Assembly: GCA_018402305.1 (NCBI GenBank)
Contig: JAGYJE010000008.1
Span: forward strand, 92,224-156,223
Direction of reading: 5' to 3'
DNA from: Puniceicoccaceae bacterium
Lineage (GTDB): Bacteria > Verrucomicrobiota > Verrucomicrobiia > Opitutales > Coraliomargaritaceae
Length of the DNA stretch: 64,000 nucleotides
Below, one piece after another: positions 47,223-56,813 of the stretch (position 1 is its first letter; every line of letters begins with the position of its first letter). The notes under the pieces were generated by a model. That model was not told where the DNA came from. It was given only the letters and a program-made list of their open reading frames with translations, and searched no databases. Position numbers and translations under genes: made by a program.

Positions 47223-47568
47223 GTAGCTACGCTTGAATGCGTCTATCGGGTAGGACTTGAAAAAGGTTTGGTCGAGGGCTGCAGTGTGGCGGGTTGTTGC
47301 CAGTCACGTTCCCAGAGGAGGGCACTGCAGGAGTGGGTTCGACCACAGGTCGTTGATTGGCAGGAGGTGCGGTGCACGCTCGATGACATTTCACATGCGG
47401 TGACAATGTCAAAGGGAGTGGATCCGGAGGCTGGATGTCAACGATTATTCTGAAGGGTAATTATTTTGCAGACTTAGGAAGACTTCGGGAAAACGGCTTT
47501 TGAGCGCCGGAGGCGACTGAAAAATTGAACAAAAATTGAAAACCTAGTCCTGAGTCAGCGATAACTGC
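47223..47568 (-). other. Gap upstream of rho
   Basis: No gene or repeat is supported. It must hold the rho promoter; two TTGACA words exist on the minus strand near 47437 and 47410, and TGACAATGTCA near 47401-47411 is an 11-base palindrome. The length would allow an attenuating leader as known for enterobacterial rho, but no specific structure is evident. Confidence 0.35.
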
Positions 47569-48048
47569 TCAGGGGTCGGTTTTCAGCGGCCCCTTAAAGT
47601 GTGCCCGCATGGCTTTTTCTCGATAATTGAAAACGCGCTCCAGTTCGTTTTTCACGTAGAGGCAATGGGCCATTGAACCCAAAGGGCCGAGGGGCAAGAT
47701 GTAGCTCACATGATCCCGGAAGCGGATGCCGCCATCTACTTCGGCGATTTCGTGGTAGTGAAACCAAAACTTGTAGGGTCCGGTTCGCTGCTCGTCGACG
47801 AAGGAGTGGCGCTCGCGTATGTGCTTCAGTTCAGTCAGCCAGGTCTGTTTGCCGACAAGGGGGATCCCGATACGATACTCAATCAGCAAACCGTCATACA
47901 TCGTATCAGGCAACTCGCCGATGATTTCAAAATCCATGTCATCCGGAGTGATTTTATTCAGGTTCGCGGGGGTGCGTATGAAGTCCCATGCGGTACCCAG
48001 GTCGGTCTGAATCGTTAATTCCCGTTTGATTTGGTGAACTTTTGGCAT
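47569..48048 (-). CDS. SRPBCC-family (START-like) protein
   Basis: A 159-residue helix-grip protein of the polyketide-cyclase/START-like group: REL-TIQTDLGTAWDFIRTPA, NLNKITPDDMDF, GLLIEYRIGIPLVG and RFRDHVSYILPLGPLG. Such proteins form a cavity for a lipid or other hydrophobic ligand. It is divergently transcribed from the desaturase. Similar small SRPBCC proteins often accompany cyclopropane-synthase clusters, which supports a lipid-related role here. Confidence 0.8.
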   Translation of the reverse strand: MPKVHQIKRELTIQTDLGTAWDFIRTPANLNKITPDDMDFEIIGELPDTMYDGLLIEYRIGIPLVGKQTWLTELKHIRERHSFVDEQRTGPYKFWFHYHEIAEVDGGIRFRDHVSYILPLGPLGSMAHCLYVKNELERVFNYREKAMRAHFKGPLKTDP

Positions 48049-48091
48049 TTGACTAGAACGGATCGCGGTACATTCGCTTACTGAATCTTTT

Positions 48092-48123
48092 CTGTAAGTT
48101 TGCCTCCAACTGTAAGTTTGCCT
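48092..48123 (+). repeat. Two 14-base direct repeats upstream of the desaturase
   Basis: CTGTAAGTTTGCCT occurs at 48092-48105 and again at 48110-48123. The 18-base spacing is close to two helical turns, and the pair lies in the 106-base gap between divergent genes, so it could be an operator. Confidence 0.5.
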
Positions 48124-48154
48124 ACCGCCACCCGTTTCCTAATCTGACCTGCTC

Positions 48155-49063
48155 ATGCAATCATTACGCTCTATTTTCAAGCACGCCTTGGCGGACGAGG
48201 ACAACCGCCTGCTAATGGCGTCCTCACCCATCTTTTTCATGCATGTTGCGGCGCTGGGAGCCCTCTTTACCGGTTTCAGCTGGGCTGCAGTGTGGGCTTT
48301 GGCGATCACCTACGTGGTGCGGGTTTTTGCTTTAACGGCCGGCTTCCACCGCTATTTCTCGCACCGGGCTTTCAAGACGAGCCGTCCCTTTCAGTTTGTC
48401 ATGGCATGGGTTGGCACTTCGGCTGCGCAGCTTGGCCCCATGTGGTGGGCCGCCAACCACCGCCACCACCACCAGCACTCTGATAAGGAAGCGGACATTC
48501 ATTCGCCAGTCGTGAAAGACGCCTTTTGGGCGCACATTGGCTGGGTTATGTGCCGGGCCTACGGGGAAATTCAGCATGATCGAATTAAGGACCTTTCCAA
48601 GTATCCGGAGCTGCGGTTTATTGATCGTTTCCATGTGTTGCCTGTGATCTCACTGATCGGCTTGCTCTATGCAACTGGGGCTATCCTCGATGCTTACTAT
48701 CCGGCCCTTGGCACGAATGGCCTGCAAATGGTCATGTGGGGTTTCTTTCTGAGCACGGTGCTGGTTTATCACGTCACTTTCTGTGTTAACTCCGTCACGC
48801 ACATCGTCGGGAAGAGACGCTTTGATACGGACGACGAAAGCCGGAACAGCTGGTGGGTGGCCCTGTTGACCTTCGGAGAAGGGTGGCACAACAATCATCA
48901 CCGCTGGCCGCTTTCCGCGAGACAAGGGATGTATTGGTGGGAGTTGGATCTGTCGTATTGGTTGCTCCGTGTGCTCGAAAAATTCGGGCTCATCTGGGAC
49001 CTGAAGGTGTACCCTAAAAAGATCTACGAGGAGGCCGCTTCTCAGGCAGTGAAGGAGCCATGA
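48155..49063 (+). CDS. Fatty acyl-CoA/acyl-lipid delta-9-type desaturase
   Basis: A 302-residue membrane di-iron desaturase. The three histidine boxes are GFHRYFSHRAFK, NHRHHHQHSD and GWHNNHHRWP, with two pairs of membrane helices between them. It inserts a double bond in fatty acyl chains, the substrate needed by the cyclopropane synthase encoded two genes downstream. Confidence 0.93.
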   Translation: MQSLRSIFKHALADEDNRLLMASSPIFFMHVAALGALFTGFSWAAVWALAITYVVRVFALTAGFHRYFSHRAFKTSRPFQFVMAWVGTSAAQLGPMWWAANHRHHHQHSDKEADIHSPVVKDAFWAHIGWVMCRAYGEIQHDRIKDLSKYPELRFIDRFHVLPVISLIGLLYATGAILDAYYPALGTNGLQMVMWGFFLSTVLVYHVTFCVNSVTHIVGKRRFDTDDESRNSWWVALLTFGEGWHNNHHRWPLSARQGMYWWELDLSYWLLRVLEKFGLIWDLKVYPKKIYEEAASQAVKEP

Positions 49064-49127
49064 GCTCGGGTCATTTGAAAGGCGCGTGTAGGCTCAATCC
49101 TAGTCCTCGATTAAGGATCGGTTACAA

Positions 49128-49916
49128 ATGCTAGGGTTCTGGATCAGTTTTTTCCTTATTGGGTTCATCGTTGCGACGGCAGCTTACCTGTTGGCCAGAA
49201 AGCTCGGTCTCATGGCCATTGTTGATACAATCTGGACGGCGGGCCTCGGTCTTAGTGCGCTGGCTTACCACCAGGTTTCAGGCGTCGACACGGCTCGATC
49301 GTGGATCGTCCTGCTGCTCATTGGTGCCTGGTCGTTTCGGTTGAGCTATCACCTTTTCACAGACCGTGTTTTTAAAGGCCACGAAGACCCCCGCTACCAA
49401 GCGCTGGGTGCCCACTGGGGGCGGCATGCGGGGCGAAATTTCTACTTTCTCTTTCTGATACAAATTCCCTTTATCGGTCTTTTTCTGTTTCCCGTCTCCA
49501 TCGCCATGCAAAATACGGCGGGGGGCTGGTTTTGGACGGACACTCTGGCGGTGCTCATTGCTCTCGTCGCTATGGCGGGTGAGGGGATTGCGGACAAGCA
49601 GTTGGCCGATTTCCGGTCGAATCCGGAAAACAAAGGGGGCGTCTGCCGCGAAGGGCTCTGGCGCTACTCCCGCCACCCGAACTACTTTTTCGAATGGTTG
49701 CACTGGTTTTGCTATGTGGCGTTCGCTTGGTCAACCTCTGGATGGTGGGCGGCCTTGTTGGGGCCATTGGCTATGTATGGTTTCCTTCGTTTCCTGACTG
49801 GAGTGCCGCACGCTGAGAGATCCTCCCTGAAAAGCCGCGGCGACGCTTACCGGCGCTATCAGGATAGCACCAATGTATTTTTCCCATGGATACCTCGCAA
49901 CAAACAGGTCAGGTAA
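49128..49916 (+). CDS. DUF1295 membrane protein (steroid 5-alpha-reductase/isoprenylcysteine methyltransferase-like fold)
   Basis: A 262-residue protein with about six membrane helices and the family signature GLWRYSRHPNYFFEWLHWF, followed by the charged end RGDAYRRYQDST and FFPW. The fold is shared with 3-oxo-5-alpha-steroid dehydrogenases and membrane methyltransferases. The actual substrate is unknown, but the context suggests fatty-acyl modification. Its last 31 bases overlap the start of the cyclopropane synthase gene. Confidence 0.88.
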   Translation: MLGFWISFFLIGFIVATAAYLLARKLGLMAIVDTIWTAGLGLSALAYHQVSGVDTARSWIVLLLIGAWSFRLSYHLFTDRVFKGHEDPRYQALGAHWGRHAGRNFYFLFLIQIPFIGLFLFPVSIAMQNTAGGWFWTDTLAVLIALVAMAGEGIADKQLADFRSNPENKGGVCREGLWRYSRHPNYFFEWLHWFCYVAFAWSTSGWWAALLGPLAMYGFLRFLTGVPHAERSSLKSRGDAYRRYQDSTNVFFPWIPRNKQVR

Positions 49917-51112
49917 CTCGTCCCGAAGGGGTGCCGCGTCTGCAGCTTCACGAGCGCCTGTTCCTGCGGACATTGAAGAATTTGCGTAGTGGACAATTGG
50001 CGGTGCAGTTGCCAAGCGGTCTGCGGGTCGTCGTCGGCGAGGGGGGGTCGTTGCCGGTGGAGATGAGCATCGTCCGGCGCTCGTTTTTCAACAAGGTCTT
50101 TTCGTCGGGAAGTGTCGGGTTTGGTGAAGCCTATGTGGATGGCGATTGGGATACGTCGGATCTGTCGGGCGTGCTGGGCGTGCTCGCGCGAAACCAAAAA
50201 GACCTGGGGGTTATTGGGCGCGGCTTTTCGCTTGTCGCCCGACAAATGAATCGCCTCTACCACCGCGCACGGCGGAATTCATTGGAGCAAAGCCGGAGCA
50301 ACATTCAGGAGCATTACGATCTGAGTAACGAATTTTATGCCACGTTTCTGGATGGGAGCATGACCTATTCCAGTGCCTGTTTCGAGCGACAGGATCAGGA
50401 TTTGGAGGCGGCTCAGATAACGAAAATTGACCGCATGCTGGATCTTGCCGGGGTGCGTGCGGGGAGCACGCTTTTGGAAATCGGTTCAGGCTGGGGTGCC
50501 TTGGCCTTGCGGGCCGCACAGCGGGGCGCTCAGGTGAAGACGATCACCTTGTCTGAGGCGCAGTATGCCTATGCTCGAGAGCTCTTTGAGCGTGCCGGGG
50601 TGGATAAGCAGGTGGAGATCGCCTTGGAGGACTACCGCTTACAAAAAGGAAACTACGATGCGGTGCTCTCCTGCGAAATGATTGAAGCGGTCGGTCGGGA
50701 GTATTTGCCGAGCTATTTCGAGGTCGTCAGCCGATCGCTCAAATCCGGAGGCAAGGCGGTCATTCAAGCCATCACGATACCGGATGATCGCTACGAAGCG
50801 TACAGTCGCCGCTGCGATTGGATACAAAAGCATATCTTTCCCGGCGGTCATTTACCCTCGCCGGGTGCGATTCGTCGGCATGTCGAAGAAGCGGGGGCGA
50901 CCTATGTCGCGGCTATGCAGAGTTTCGGACGCGACTACGCAGAAACGCTCCGCCGCTGGGCAAAGGCTTTCAACGCGGCGGAGTCGAAGGTCGATGCTTT
51001 GGGCTTCGACACTGCTTTTCGGCGCAAATGGAATTACTATTTGAGCTACTGCGAGGCGGGCTTTGATGCGGACCTGATTGATGTGCAGCATGTTGTGATT
51101 GAGCGCGCCTAA
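49886..51112 (+). CDS. cfa: Cyclopropane-fatty-acyl-phospholipid synthase family methyltransferase
   Basis: A 408-residue SAM methyltransferase acting on unsaturated acyl chains of phospholipids. Features are NIQEHYDLSNEFYATFLDG, MTYSSACFE, the SAM loop LLEIGSGWGALALRAAQ, YDAVLSCEMIEAVGREYL and HIFPGGHLPS. The order and length are typical of CFA synthases. Translation is probably coupled to the overlapping DUF1295 gene. Confidence 0.93.
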   Translation: MDTSQQTGQVTRPEGVPRLQLHERLFLRTLKNLRSGQLAVQLPSGLRVVVGEGGSLPVEMSIVRRSFFNKVFSSGSVGFGEAYVDGDWDTSDLSGVLGVLARNQKDLGVIGRGFSLVARQMNRLYHRARRNSLEQSRSNIQEHYDLSNEFYATFLDGSMTYSSACFERQDQDLEAAQITKIDRMLDLAGVRAGSTLLEIGSGWGALALRAAQRGAQVKTITLSEAQYAYARELFERAGVDKQVEIALEDYRLQKGNYDAVLSCEMIEAVGREYLPSYFEVVSRSLKSGGKAVIQAITIPDDRYEAYSRRCDWIQKHIFPGGHLPSPGAIRRHVEEAGATYVAAMQSFGRDYAETLRRWAKAFNAAESKVDALGFDTAFRRKWNYYLSYCEAGFDADLIDVQHVVIERA

Positions 51113-51120
51113 AATACCGG

Positions 51121-52446
51121 CTAGGGAAAGACGCCTCGGACCTCGTAAACTTTGGCAATGTGTTCGATGGCCGCCGCGTAAGAGGCCAAGCGCATGTTGC
51201 AGTCGAGGCGTTCGGACATTTCGAGCACGCGTTGGGCGGCCTGGTGCATGATTTTCTGGAGGCGCTCGTCAACCAGCGCGGCGTCCCATGTTTCGGACTG
51301 GCGGTTTTGTTTCCACTCGAAGTAGCTGACTGTGACCCCGCCCGTGTTGCAAAGAATAGCGGGAAGGACTTCGACGCCCTTCTCCAGTAGGTGGCGCTCG
51401 GCCCTCGGTGTGGTCGGTGCATTGGCGGCCTCAACCAGAACCTTGCATTGAATCTGCTCGGCGTGCTGGAGATCGACCATTTGTTCAAGGGCAGCCGGGA
51501 TGAAGAGATCGACCGGCGTGCTGTAGAAGGTGGCTTCGTTGATCGGCTCGGCTCCGGGGTAGCCGGCGACGCCCCCGGTCTCCGCTACATAGTTGGCAAG
51601 CGCTTCCGCGTCGATGCCTGCCTCGTTCAGAATGGCTCCGGTGTGGTCCATCACCGCTTTCATTCTGGAGCCGCGCAACTGGAGCAAGCGGCCCGTCCAG
51701 GATCCGACGTTTCCGTAGCCGATGAGGCTGAAACTCAGATCCGGCAGTGCCATACCCATGCCGGGGAGCAAAGCATCCAGCACATAGACGAGCCCCTGGC
51801 CCGTTGCCTTCTCGCGGCCCGCCGAGCCGCCGAATTCAAGTGGTTTGCCCGTAACGACGCCACGAGCCGTTACCTTTTTGGAGGATTCCGCAAAGTTGAT
51901 GTAGGTGTCAGCCATCCAGGCCATGGTCTGCGCATTGGTCCCCATATCGGGTGCCGGGATGTCGTAATCAGGGCCGATGTTGCTGCCCAGCGCCGCTGTC
52001 ATCCGGCGGGTGACGCGTTCCAATTCGTCGCGACTCAGGGCGCGCGGGTCAATCTTCAGCGCTCCCTTGGCACCACCGTAGGGCAAGCGGGCGAGGGCAC
52101 ACTTCATGGTCATGAGCAGGGCAAGGCTTTTCACCTCGTCAAGCTTTACTTCGTGATGGTAGCGGATGCCGCCCTTGTAGGGGCCCAGGACGTTGTTGTG
52201 CTGAACGCGGTAGCCCTTGATCAGCCGCCAGCTGCCGTCGTCCATCTCCACAGGGCAGTGTACCATGATTTCGTTCTTTGGCTGCGAAAGGATTAACTTA
52301 ATTTTGTGATCCACATCCAGAAGGTCAGCAGCATGCAAAACGGAGCCGATGGTCTGGAAGTAGAGGTTGTGTTCATCGTAATATTCTTCCAGTTCGCGGA
52401 AGATTTCACGGGCTGATTGGCAGGCGGGGGTATCACAAGTTTCCAT
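51121..52446 (-). CDS. gdhA: Glu/Leu/Phe/Val-type dehydrogenase (glutamate dehydrogenase)
   Basis: A 441-residue NAD(P)-dependent amino acid dehydrogenase. It has GYRVQHNNVLGPYKGGIRYH and LARLPYGGAKGALKIDPR with the catalytic Lys. DMGTNAQTMAWMADTY follows, and the nucleotide-binding loop SLIGYGNVGSWTGRLL. The set matches hexameric glutamate dehydrogenase, although leucine or valine specificity cannot be excluded by eye. The start at 52446 (METCDTPACQSAREIF) is preferred over 19 codons upstream. It converges with the cyclopropane synthase gene with only 8 bases between the stops. Confidence 0.9.
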   Translation of the reverse strand: METCDTPACQSAREIFRELEEYYDEHNLYFQTIGSVLHAADLLDVDHKIKLILSQPKNEIMVHCPVEMDDGSWRLIKGYRVQHNNVLGPYKGGIRYHHEVKLDEVKSLALLMTMKCALARLPYGGAKGALKIDPRALSRDELERVTRRMTAALGSNIGPDYDIPAPDMGTNAQTMAWMADTYINFAESSKKVTARGVVTGKPLEFGGSAGREKATGQGLVYVLDALLPGMGMALPDLSFSLIGYGNVGSWTGRLLQLRGSRMKAVMDHTGAILNEAGIDAEALANYVAETGGVAGYPGAEPINEATFYSTPVDLFIPAALEQMVDLQHAEQIQCKVLVEAANAPTTPRAERHLLEKGVEVLPAILCNTGGVTVSYFEWKQNRQSETWDAALVDERLQKIMHQAAQRVLEMSERLDCNMRLASYAAAIEHIAKVYEVRGVFP

Positions 52447-52614
52447 CGGGCGGAGGTTGTTTAGGAATATCCGAAATGCAAGCGTGGCTTGGGTGATGCG
52501 CATGGGATGCCCGGAAATCCCGCTAAGGCGCAGCCTTTTAAGCAGTTGGCGGTTGGGTGACTTTTCTTAATTGTGGCCTTTCCACAAGGGCTGGCACAGG
52601 TTTTATTGGTATTG

Positions 52615-52980
52615 ATGCAGAAAGTACAAATCGAAATGAAAGAACTGGTTTTCTTTGCCCGGCACGGGGCTCTTGCAGAAGAGGCAACACTGGGCCAACG
52701 GTTTCGGCTGGATGTCGTGGCGGAGCTGGCAGAGCCGCTGGATCTTTCGGGGGATGATCCCGAGGCGACGCTGAACTACGTTGCGCTCTATGCGCTGGTT
52801 GAGGCTGTCTTCACGGGGCGACGGTTCAATTTAATCGAGGCGGCGGCGGATGCTATCGCCCAGGCCGTGCTTGCAGAATTTGCCAAGGTGCATTCGATTA
52901 CCGTCAAGGTAAAGAAGCCCTCGGTGCCGGTGGATTGTGTGTGTGATTACTTCGCGGCGGAGGTCACCCGGTGCCGCTAA
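52615..52980 (+). CDS. folB: Dihydroneopterin aldolase
   Basis: A 121-residue enzyme of folate synthesis. MQKVQIEMKELVFFARHGAL contains the conserved ARHG, and FNLIEAAADAIAQAVL contains the catalytic Glu; VTVKVKKP-like SITVKVKKPSVPV closes the fold. The start at 52615 is chosen by family length. It overlaps folK by 10 bases. Confidence 0.93.
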   Translation: MQKVQIEMKELVFFARHGALAEEATLGQRFRLDVVAELAEPLDLSGDDPEATLNYVALYALVEAVFTGRRFNLIEAAADAIAQAVLAEFAKVHSITVKVKKPSVPVDCVCDYFAAEVTRCR

Positions 52981-53474
52981 ACACCGCCTACATCGCGCTC
53001 GGCAGTAACTTGGGGGACCGTCTGGGGCAGATGCAGACGGCCTTGGATCGCTTGGCGGAGGCGTCGATTGAGGTGCATGTCGTGAGCCCCGTCTATGAGA
53101 ACCGTGCCATGGGGATGGGGGAGGCGGAACCGTTTCTGAATGCGGTTGCCGGGGTCCGCACCTCGTTGCAGCCACTCGCCCTGCTGGAGCTTTGTCTGGA
53201 GGTGGAAAGTGGACTGGGGCGCGTACGGTCAGCGCACTGGGCCCCGCGGACGGTTGATCTCGATATTCTGGATTATGCGGAGCTGGAGTTGAAGACAACG
53301 CGGTTGCACTTGCCGCATCAGCGGATCGAGGAGCGCGATTTTGTCTTGTATCCGCTGCGGGCAATTGCCCCGGACTTGCGGATTCGCGGGCAGCGGGTGG
53401 CTGATTTGGCTGCGCGGTTACCAATGGATGCCTTGACCCGCCATGCTTTTTCCCTGCACCTTCCCAATGTATGA
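52971..53474 (+). CDS. folK: 6-hydroxymethyl-7,8-dihydropterin pyrophosphokinase
   Basis: A 167-residue kinase adjacent to folB in the folate pathway. It has YIALGSNLGDRLGQMQTALD, VSPVYENRAMGMGEAEPFLN, RVRSAHWAPRTVDLDILDYA with the Mg-binding Asp pair, and LHLPHQRIEERDFVLYPL. It uses a GTG start inside the end of folB, so the two are translationally coupled. Confidence 0.95.
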   Translation: MPLNTAYIALGSNLGDRLGQMQTALDRLAEASIEVHVVSPVYENRAMGMGEAEPFLNAVAGVRTSLQPLALLELCLEVESGLGRVRSAHWAPRTVDLDILDYAELELKTTRLHLPHQRIEERDFVLYPLRAIAPDLRIRGQRVADLAARLPMDALTRHAFSLHLPNV

Positions 53475-53481
53475 AATCGGA

Positions 53482-54222
53482 ATGGCAAAGTTAATCATGC
53501 AGAACAAAATATCGAAAGCCTGCCTAAAAGCGGCGGCCTGCCTGGCCGACGAGGTGGATGCTTTGCCATTTGCCGCGCCGACAACGCATATTTACAATCC
53601 GCTCCGCTACGCCTGGGAGGGCCACCGCCGTTACCTGGAGCTCCATGCGGGGACCCGGAAAAAGATTCTTTTTTTGGGGATGAACCCGGGCCCTTTTGGT
53701 ATGGCTCAGACGGGGGTACCCTTCGGCGAGGTTTCCTTAGTGAAGGACTGGATTGGGGTGGAGTGCGCCATCAGTCGTCCTTCAAATGAACACCCAAAAC
53801 GTCGCATCGAAGGCTTTGCCTGCGAGCGGAGTGAGGTTAGTGGGCGGCGCTTGTGGGGGCTCTTCGCCGAGAAGTATCCGCAGGCTCGGGACTTTTTTTC
53901 TGATCACTTGGTCGCCAACTATTGTCCGCTGGTTTTTATGGAAGCAAGCGGTCGTAACCGGACTCCGGATAAATTGCCGGCCACCGAAAGTGCGGCCCTT
54001 TACGCCGCCTGCGACGCGCATCTGCGGGCATTGGTCGATGTACTTAAACCAGTCTGGGTGATTGGCGTGGGTGCCTTTGCAGAGGCCCGTGCCAAGGAGG
54101 CGCTGGTCGGCTACGCGGTGAACACGGCGCGCATTCTGCACCCCAGCCCAGCCAGCCCGGCAGCGAATCGCGGTTGGGCCGAGCAGGCAGAGAAGGAGCT
54201 AAAGGCGCTGGGTGTTTGGTGA
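53482..54222 (+). CDS. SMUG1-type uracil-DNA glycosylase
   Basis: A 246-residue glycosylase that removes uracil from DNA. Diagnostic segments are ILFLGMNPGPFGMAQTGVPF (catalytic loop), ERSEVSGRRLWGLF and LVANYCPLVFMEASGRNRTP. VWVIGVGAFAEARAKEAL and LHPSPASPAANRGW follow, with the intercalating HPSPASP loop. SMUG1 was first known from animals and occurs patchily in bacteria. Starts at 53467 (overlapping the folK stop) or 53482 are both possible. Confidence 0.88.
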   Translation: MAKLIMQNKISKACLKAAACLADEVDALPFAAPTTHIYNPLRYAWEGHRRYLELHAGTRKKILFLGMNPGPFGMAQTGVPFGEVSLVKDWIGVECAISRPSNEHPKRRIEGFACERSEVSGRRLWGLFAEKYPQARDFFSDHLVANYCPLVFMEASGRNRTPDKLPATESAALYAACDAHLRALVDVLKPVWVIGVGAFAEARAKEALVGYAVNTARILHPSPASPAANRGWAEQAEKELKALGVW

Positions 54223-54344
54223 GCTTCGATGAGGTTATGCCAGGGCCGCTGACTTAATGGATACAAGCAGTTGGTTTAATAGTGGGTGCGGTGAGGGCTA
54301 TTAGTATAGACCAATCATTTTGTTTCTGGATATTAAATAGGCTT

Positions 54345-55751
54345 ATGCGAAACAATCAAGATTCCTCGCAAGCAGTGGCTTGGCCAACGATCATTCAGGG
54401 CGGTATGGGTGTCGGCGTTTCCAACTGGTGCCTGGCCCGGGCAGTCGCGCTCCGGGGGCAACTCGGTGTCGTTTCGGGAACTGCGTTGGACACGGTTTTG
54501 ATTCGCCGTCTCCAGGACGGCGATCCCGGTGGCCACTTGCGGAGGGCACTGGCAGCCTTTCCACAACAGGAAGTCGTGCAACCGATTCTGGAAGCCTGGT
54601 ATATCCCGGGTGGCAAGCCGGCGGATGCGCCCTACAAACTGAAACCGCTGCCCACGAATGAAATGCTGCGCGAAGACGAGGCGCTGCTCATCGTTGCTAA
54701 TTTCGTCGAGGTCTATCTGGCCAAGGAGGGCCATAGCGGCCTGGTGGGTATCAATCTTTTGGAAAAAATCCAGTTACCGACCCTCCCTTCGCTCTTTGGC
54801 GCCATGCTGGCCGGGGTCGATGTGGTCATCATGGGCGGCGGTATTCCGCTAAGTATTCCCGGGCTCCTCGATAAGATGGCACAGCTTGAGCCGGTCGAGA
54901 TGCGGCTCAATGTGGTGAGCGCGAACCGCGATCAGGTCTTTCATACATCCTTCCACCCCGGCACCCATGTGAGTGCAGCGCAAGGTGAATTGAAGCGGCC
55001 TCTCTTCTTCGCCGTCATTGCATCGGACGTCTTGGCCAAAACGCTCGTGAAAAAAGCCAATGGCCATGTCGATGGCTTTGTTATCGAGCATCACAGCGCG
55101 GGTGGGCACAACGCACCGCCGCGTCGTGGGGATGCCTACGGGGAACGGGATGTGTGCTCGGTCCAAAAAGTAGCCGAGCTGGGACGGCCGTTTTGGTTGG
55201 CAGGGAGCTGCGCCTCGCCTGAGAGCCTGGCTGCTGCCAAGGCGATGGGCGCCTACGGTGTGCAGGTCGGCACGGCCTTCGCCTGTTGCGAGGAGTCCGG
55301 CATACTGGACTCGATCAAATCAGAGATCATCGAAAAGCATCGAAAGGGGACGCTTGAAGTGATCACCGATTTTAAGGCTTCGCCGACTGGTTACCCGTTT
55401 AAACGGGTTGAAGTCGAAGCCAACGCGCGGCGTGAGGCCTGCCGCGCCTGCGATCTCGGCTATCTGCGAACGATTTATTTAAAAAGCGATGGCATCTTGG
55501 GCTACCGCTGTCCGGCGGGCCCGCGCAAGCCGTTTTTGAGCAAAGGGGGAACGGCGGATGAGGCCGAGGGTAAGCATTGTTTGTGCAATGGTCTGTTAGC
55601 CACGATTGGCCTCGGACAGACTCGAAGGGGCATCCCCGTTCAACCACTTGTCACCTGGGGGGAGGATATGAGCTTCCTCGATGCAATTCTCGATCCGAAC
55701 AAATCGGCCTACACCGCAGGGGATGTTTTGGACTTTCTAATTGGCAGCTGA
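54345..55751 (+). CDS. Nitronate monooxygenase / 2-nitropropane-dioxygenase family flavoprotein
   Basis: A 468-residue FMN TIM-barrel protein. It has [79 protein letters not shown] and [20 protein letters not shown]-terminal extension carries a cysteine cluster ([24 protein letters not shown]) absent from small nitronate monooxygenases and like that in larger members. The substrate is unknown. The start at 54345 fits the family; upstream codons lie in an AT-rich leader. Confidence 0.85.
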   Translation: MRNNQDSSQAVAWPTIIQGGMGVGVSNWCLARAVALRGQLGVVSGTALDTVLIRRLQDGDPGGHLRRALAAFPQQEVVQPILEAWYIPGGKPADAPYKLKPLPTNEMLREDEALLIVANFVEVYLAKEGHSGLVGINLLEKIQLPTLPSLFGAMLAGVDVVIMGGGIPLSIPGLLDKMAQLEPVEMRLNVVSANRDQVFHTSFHPGTHVSAAQGELKRPLFFAVIASDVLAKTLVKKANGHVDGFVIEHHSAGGHNAPPRRGDAYGERDVCSVQKVAELGRPFWLAGSCASPESLAAAKAMGAYGVQVGTAFACCEESGILDSIKSEIIEKHRKGTLEVITDFKASPTGYPFKRVEVEANARREACRACDLGYLRTIYLKSDGILGYRCPAGPRKPFLSKGGTADEAEGKHCLCNGLLATIGLGQTRRGIPVQPLVTWGEDMSFLDAILDPNKSAYTAGDVLDFLIGS

Positions 55752-55820
55752 CCTCTCGGAGCGGGCTACGGGTAGATTCGAGCCTTTTAAAATCACCAAT
55801 GAATCCCTATCTTCACGACC

Positions 55821-56801
55821 ATGCAGCAGTTTGCCATACGCCATCACAGTTTCGGAGACCCCTCCGAGGTGCTGAAGCTCGAAACAATCGACCAGCCGGA
55901 GCCAAAAGCGGGTGAAGTTCGTGTTCGCCTCGAAGCGGCGGCGGTCAATCCATCTGACTACGGTATGATCGGCGGTAGCTATGGGCGCTTGAGAGAGTTA
56001 CCTGCGGTCGCCGGACGCGAGGGCGTGGGCACCGTCGATGCGCTTGGAGCCGGCGTCGATTCCGTGAGCGTGGGTACCCGGGTGCGATTTCCGGGAGAGG
56101 ATGGGGCCTGGCAGGTTTCAGCCTGCGTGGACGCGAGCGAACTTTTGATTGTGCCGCCCGAGGTGCCGGTCGAGCAGGCGGCGATTTCCTTTATCAACCC
56201 ACCCACGGCCTACTGCCTCCTCAAAAAGATGGTCGACTTACAGCCGGGCGATTGGATCCTGCAAAACGCCGGGAACTCAGCTGTGGGGCTTTCCGTGATT
56301 CAAATGGCGAAAGCCTTCGGCCTGAAAACCATAAGCCAGGTCCGGCGGGAGGAATTGATTGCGCCGCTTGAGGCGATGGGGGCCGACCATGTCGTGATGG
56401 AAGGCACGGGCTGGGCGAAAGGTGTCAGCGAAATTACCCGGGGGGCGCCCATCCGGCTCGCCTTGAACTCGATCGGCGGAGAAAGTGCCACCGATCAAAT
56501 AAAGGCGCTCAGTGACGGCGGCACGCAGGTCACCTTCGGTGGTATGGTCGGCGACAAGGTCCGATTCCCGACTCGCTTTCTGATTTTTAACGACGTCCGC
56601 ATGGTCGGTTTTTGGTGGGATCGATATGCCCGTCGACTGGGCCATGATGGGGTGCGTGAGGTGATGCAGGCGGTCTTCGCGATGATGGCTGATGGAACGC
56701 TCAGCCTCCCGATTGAGAGCCAGTATCCATTCAGCGAATACGGGCTTGCCATCAAGCATGCGAACCAGCCCCGTCTTGGTAAGGTGCTCCTGGTTCCGTA
56801 G
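55821..56801 (+). CDS. MDR-family NADPH enoyl reductase (MECR/ETR-like)
   Basis: A 326-residue zinc-free medium-chain dehydrogenase/reductase. It has EAAAVNPSDYGMIGGSYG, LPAVAGREGVGTVDALGAG, FINPPTAYCLLKKMVDLQPG, DWILQNAGNSAVGLSVIQ and MAKAFGLKTISQVRREEL. The NPPTAY and QNAGNSAVG segments are characteristic of mitochondrial-type trans-2-enoyl-thioester reductases. It could reduce enoyl-ACP or enoyl-CoA. Confidence 0.88.
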   Translation: MQQFAIRHHSFGDPSEVLKLETIDQPEPKAGEVRVRLEAAAVNPSDYGMIGGSYGRLRELPAVAGREGVGTVDALGAGVDSVSVGTRVRFPGEDGAWQVSACVDASELLIVPPEVPVEQAAISFINPPTAYCLLKKMVDLQPGDWILQNAGNSAVGLSVIQMAKAFGLKTISQVRREELIAPLEAMGADHVVMEGTGWAKGVSEITRGAPIRLALNSIGGESATDQIKALSDGGTQVTFGGMVGDKVRFPTRFLIFNDVRMVGFWWDRYARRLGHDGVREVMQAVFAMMADGTLSLPIESQYPFSEYGLAIKHANQPRLGKVLLVP

Positions 56802-56813
56802 TTGCCCCCGCGG

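Noticed and set aside
47214..47453. A 79-codon open frame upstream of rho on the plus strand
   Set aside because: It overlaps the rho start antisense and lacks any recognisable protein feature.
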